From Gammaproteobacteria bacterium (lineage in GTDB: Bacteria; Pseudomonadota; Gammaproteobacteria; Steroidobacterales; Steroidobacteraceae), in the NCBI GenBank assembly GCA_013289615.1, contig JABCZO010000008.1, positions 55,297-119,296 of the forward strand: 64,000 nt of DNA, given 5' to 3'. Below are positions 59,059 to 64,000 of this stretch, piece by piece. The translations under genes and the position numbers were made by a program. The first letter of the stretch is position 1. Every line of letters starts with the position of its first letter. The notes below the pieces were generated by a model, which was given only the letters and a program-made list of their open reading frames with translations, had not been told where the DNA came from and ran no database searches.

Positions 59059-60441
59059 ATGCTGCCGATCGTCGCGATCGTCGGTCGGCCGAATGTCGGC
59101 AAATCGACGCTGTTCAATGTGCTCACGCGCAGCCACGCGGCCATCGTCGCCGACGTGCCGGGCGTCACGCGCGATCGCCAGTACGGCTATGCGCGTGTCG
59201 GCCGCGTGCCCTGCGTGCTGATCGATACCGGCGGGCTGATCGAGCATCCCAAGGGGCTCGATGCGCAGATGCGCGAGCAGACCGAGAAGGCGGTGGCGGA
59301 AGCCGACTACCTGATCCTGGTCGCGGACGCGCGCGCCGGCATGACTGCGCAGGACCAGTTCATTGCGCGCGAGCTGCGCCGCACCGGCAAGCCGGTGGTG
59401 CTGGCGCTCAACAAGGCCGAGGGACTCGAGGGCGACCTGGTCGCCGCGGATTTTCATACCCTCGGACTGGGTTTGCCGATAGCGATCGCAGCCAGCCACG
59501 GCCAGGGCTGCCTCGAGCTGCTCGATGCGCTGCTCGCGGACCTTACCCCTGAGATCGCACCGGCGGAAGACACCTCGGCCATTCGCGTCGCCATCATCGG
59601 CCGTCCCAATGTCGGCAAGTCGACGCTGGTGAACCGCCTGATCGGCGAGGAACGTGTGATCGCCAGCGAGCAGCCCGGCACCACGCGCGACAGCATCCTG
59701 GTGCCGTTTCAGCGCGATGGGCGCGACTTCCTGTTCATCGATACCGCCGGCGTGCGCCGCCGGGCGCGCGTTGATGATCCGGTCGAGCGCGCCAGCGTCG
59801 CGCGCACCTTGCAGGCGATCGCCGGCGCGCACGTGGTGATCCTGGTGCTCGACGCGCACGACAGCATCGGCGAGCAGGATGCGAGCGTACTCGGGCAGGC
59901 ACTCGAGCGCGGCCGGGTGATCCTGATCGCCGTCAACAAATGGGATGGCATAGCCCAGGACCAGCGCGAGGAAATCAAGCGCCAGCTCACGCTCAAACTC
60001 GATTTCGTGCCGTTTGCGCCGCTGCACTTCATCTCGGCGCGGCATGGCACCGGCGTGGGCGCACTGGCGCGCGATGCTATTCGCGGTTATGACGCGGCGA
60101 TGCGCGCGCTGCCGACCCCGGCGCTGACCCGCACGCTGGAGCGTGCGCTGGTGGCGCATCAGCCGCCGCTGGTACGCGGCCGGCGCATCAAGCTGCGCTA
60201 TGCGCACCAGGGCGGGCGCAATCCGCCGCGCATCGTGATCCACGGTAATCAGACGGTAGCGGTGCCCGAGGCCTATCGGCGCTACCTTGCGAATGTGTAT
60301 CGCGAGGCTTTCAAACTGTATGCGACACCGGTGGCGATCGAGTTTCGCACCGATGCCAATCCGTATGACCGCGTCAGGGCGGGGAAGGTGAAGCCGCGGC
60401 GGGCGGCAAGAACAATGCCGGGTCGACAAAGACGCGGTTGA
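59059..60441 (+). CDS. der: Ribosome-assembly GTPase Der (EngA)
   Basis: 460 residues with two GTPase domains, GRPNVGKST at 9-17 and again near 181-189, and a C-terminal KH-like domain ([22 protein letters not shown]). It acts in assembly of the 50S subunit. Its last 68 bases overlap the 3' end of the minus-strand peptidase gene. Confidence 0.97.
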   Translation: MLPIVAIVGRPNVGKSTLFNVLTRSHAAIVADVPGVTRDRQYGYARVGRVPCVLIDTGGLIEHPKGLDAQMREQTEKAVAEADYLILVADARAGMTAQDQFIARELRRTGKPVVLALNKAEGLEGDLVAADFHTLGLGLPIAIAASHGQGCLELLDALLADLTPEIAPAEDTSAIRVAIIGRPNVGKSTLVNRLIGEERVIASEQPGTTRDSILVPFQRDGRDFLFIDTAGVRRRARVDDPVERASVARTLQAIAGAHVVILVLDAHDSIGEQDASVLGQALERGRVILIAVNKWDGIAQDQREEIKRQLTLKLDFVPFAPLHFISARHGTGVGALARDAIRGYDAAMRALPTPALTRTLERALVAHQPPLVRGRRIKLRYAHQGGRNPPRIVIHGNQTVAVPEAYRRYLANVYREAFKLYATPVAIEFRTDANPYDRVRAGKVKPRRAARTMPGRQRRG

Positions 60442-61278
60442 GGGCGACGCCAAAGTGCAGATGCGGGCCGGTCACGCGGCCGGTGGCCCCGACCTTGCCG
60501 ACGATCGCGCCGGCGCTCACCGGCTCGCCCGCATGCACGCCGATCGCCGACAGGTGGCAGTACATCGTGATCAGGCCCTCGCCATGATCGATCAGTACGG
60601 TGTTGCCATTGAAGAAGTAGCGGCCGGTATCGATGACGCGGCCGTCGGCGGCCGCGCGCACCGGCGTCCCGAGCGCGGCGGCGATGTCCATGCCGGAGTG
60701 CGGATTGCGCGGCTGGTCGTTGAAGATGCGGCGCGAGCCGAAGGATCCCGAACGCACGCCGTCGACCGGCGGCAATAACTGCAGCGTCGCGGGCGGCGGA
60801 TCGGCAAACGTAGCCAGCGCCTGGTGCAGATGATCCTGCTCGCGCGCGACCCGCTGCAGATCCTTGTTCGACAGATCGACCTTCGAGGGCGCCACCGTCA
60901 GGCGCTGGACCCGGTACTCCTTGGCGCTGATCTGGAAATCCAGGGCCTCATCGGCCGGCGCCTTGGCGCGCCGGATGGCCAACGCCCCGGCGCCGGGCTC
61001 GGCGTCCAGCGGGATGCCGACCACGATCAGCCAGCGGTCGGCCTGCCTGAGTACCATGACGCGCTGGCCTGCGTAGCGTACCGACGGCGCGGCGCTGCCC
61101 TCGTCGGGCCCGAAGGCGAGCGGCAGCAGCGCGACGCCCCCTGGCACCTGGCTGGCCGCAGGCAGGCCGAGCGCGCGGGCGCTGCCGGACACGCCGCTGA
61201 GGGCCAAGGCCGCCGCCGCCAGGCCCAGGCTCGGGCCCAGGCGCCGCCCCAGAGAGGGCCCGGCGACAGGCGCGCTGC

Positions 61279-61282
<4 letters not shown>
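60374..61282 (-). CDS. M23-family (LytM) peptidase
   Basis: 302 residues from a GTG at 61282 that overlaps the xseA stop (GTGA). A signal peptide (about 1-38, ending near ARA) and a middle region with [14 protein letters not shown] lead to the LytM domain. The zinc site is complete: H in NPHSGMD, the D five residues on, and HLHFGV. The protein should cut peptidoglycan cross-bridges or activate amidases in the periplasm. Its gene ends inside der by 68 bases on the opposite strand. Confidence 0.93.

Positions 61283-64000
<2,718 letters not shown>

Overview
This is a high-GC (roughly two-thirds G+C by eye) chromosomal window from a gammaproteobacterium. The placement rests on gene order: tRNA-Leu/queA/tgt/yajC/secD/secF, suhB/trmJ/iscS, and ndk/rlmN/pilW/rodZ/hisS/yfgM-like/bamB/der are gammaproteobacterial arrangements. 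A 1600-residue NAD-glutamate dehydrogenase and a ZapE-type ATPase fit. No species can be named from this alone; lineages such as Xanthomonadales, Steroidobacterales or Woeseiales are plausible. I saw no phage genes, insertion sequences or CRISPR.

Bases 1-9656 are accessory metabolism. After the tail of an enolase-superfamily dehydratase and a convergent beta-hydroxyacid dehydrogenase comes a tight plus-strand operon (1895-8046): corrinoid protein, DUF1638 protein, small Virulence_fact-type protein, MetV-like and MetF-like methylenetetrahydrofolate reductase parts, methyl-tetrahydrofolate:corrinoid methyltransferase and a ferredoxin-fused corrinoid activase. A convergent MttB-family methyltransferase without pyrrolysine completes the set. 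Together they can lift a methyl group from a methylated amine, pass it through B12 to tetrahydrofolate and oxidise it to methylene-tetrahydrofolate, without oxygen.

Bases 9657-15368 are regulatory. A PspF-like sigma-54 activator (10108) lies upstream of, and divergent from, a good sigma-54 promoter that points at the MttB gene. A LuxR-type response regulator, a receiver-only protein and a CHASE3 histidine kinase follow. Between 15139 and 15283 there is a second sigma-54 promoter, three stem-loops and an intrinsic terminator: a strong candidate for an undescribed sigma-54-dependent small RNA of about 119 nt.

Bases 15369-27158 carry an apparent operon of a ModF-like ABC ATPase, a degenerate serine-hydrolase-like membrane protein, an MFS exporter and a gamma carbonic anhydrase; a trypsin-fold protein that has lost its catalytic triad; a PhzF-family protein; and a TPP-riboswitch-controlled thiamine salvage operon (TonB receptor, thiamine-binding protein, PnuT, kinase). 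A ferredoxin, an anchored RraB-like protein and gpmA follow.

Bases 27201-37573 (minus strand) hold a 2-oxoacid dehydrogenase (E1 alpha, E1 beta, E2) translationally coupled to NAD-glutamate dehydrogenase, then zapE and a PlsC-type acyltransferase. From 37701 to the end are mostly housekeeping genes: xerD, a DsbC-type protein, fdxA, a NUDIX hydrolase, tRNA-Leu(CAA), queA, tgt, yajC-secDF, a TerC protein, an amino acid permease, suhB, trmJ, iscS with a degenerate IscU-like partner and iscA, then ndk to der, a LytM peptidase, xseA and the first 446 codons of guaB.
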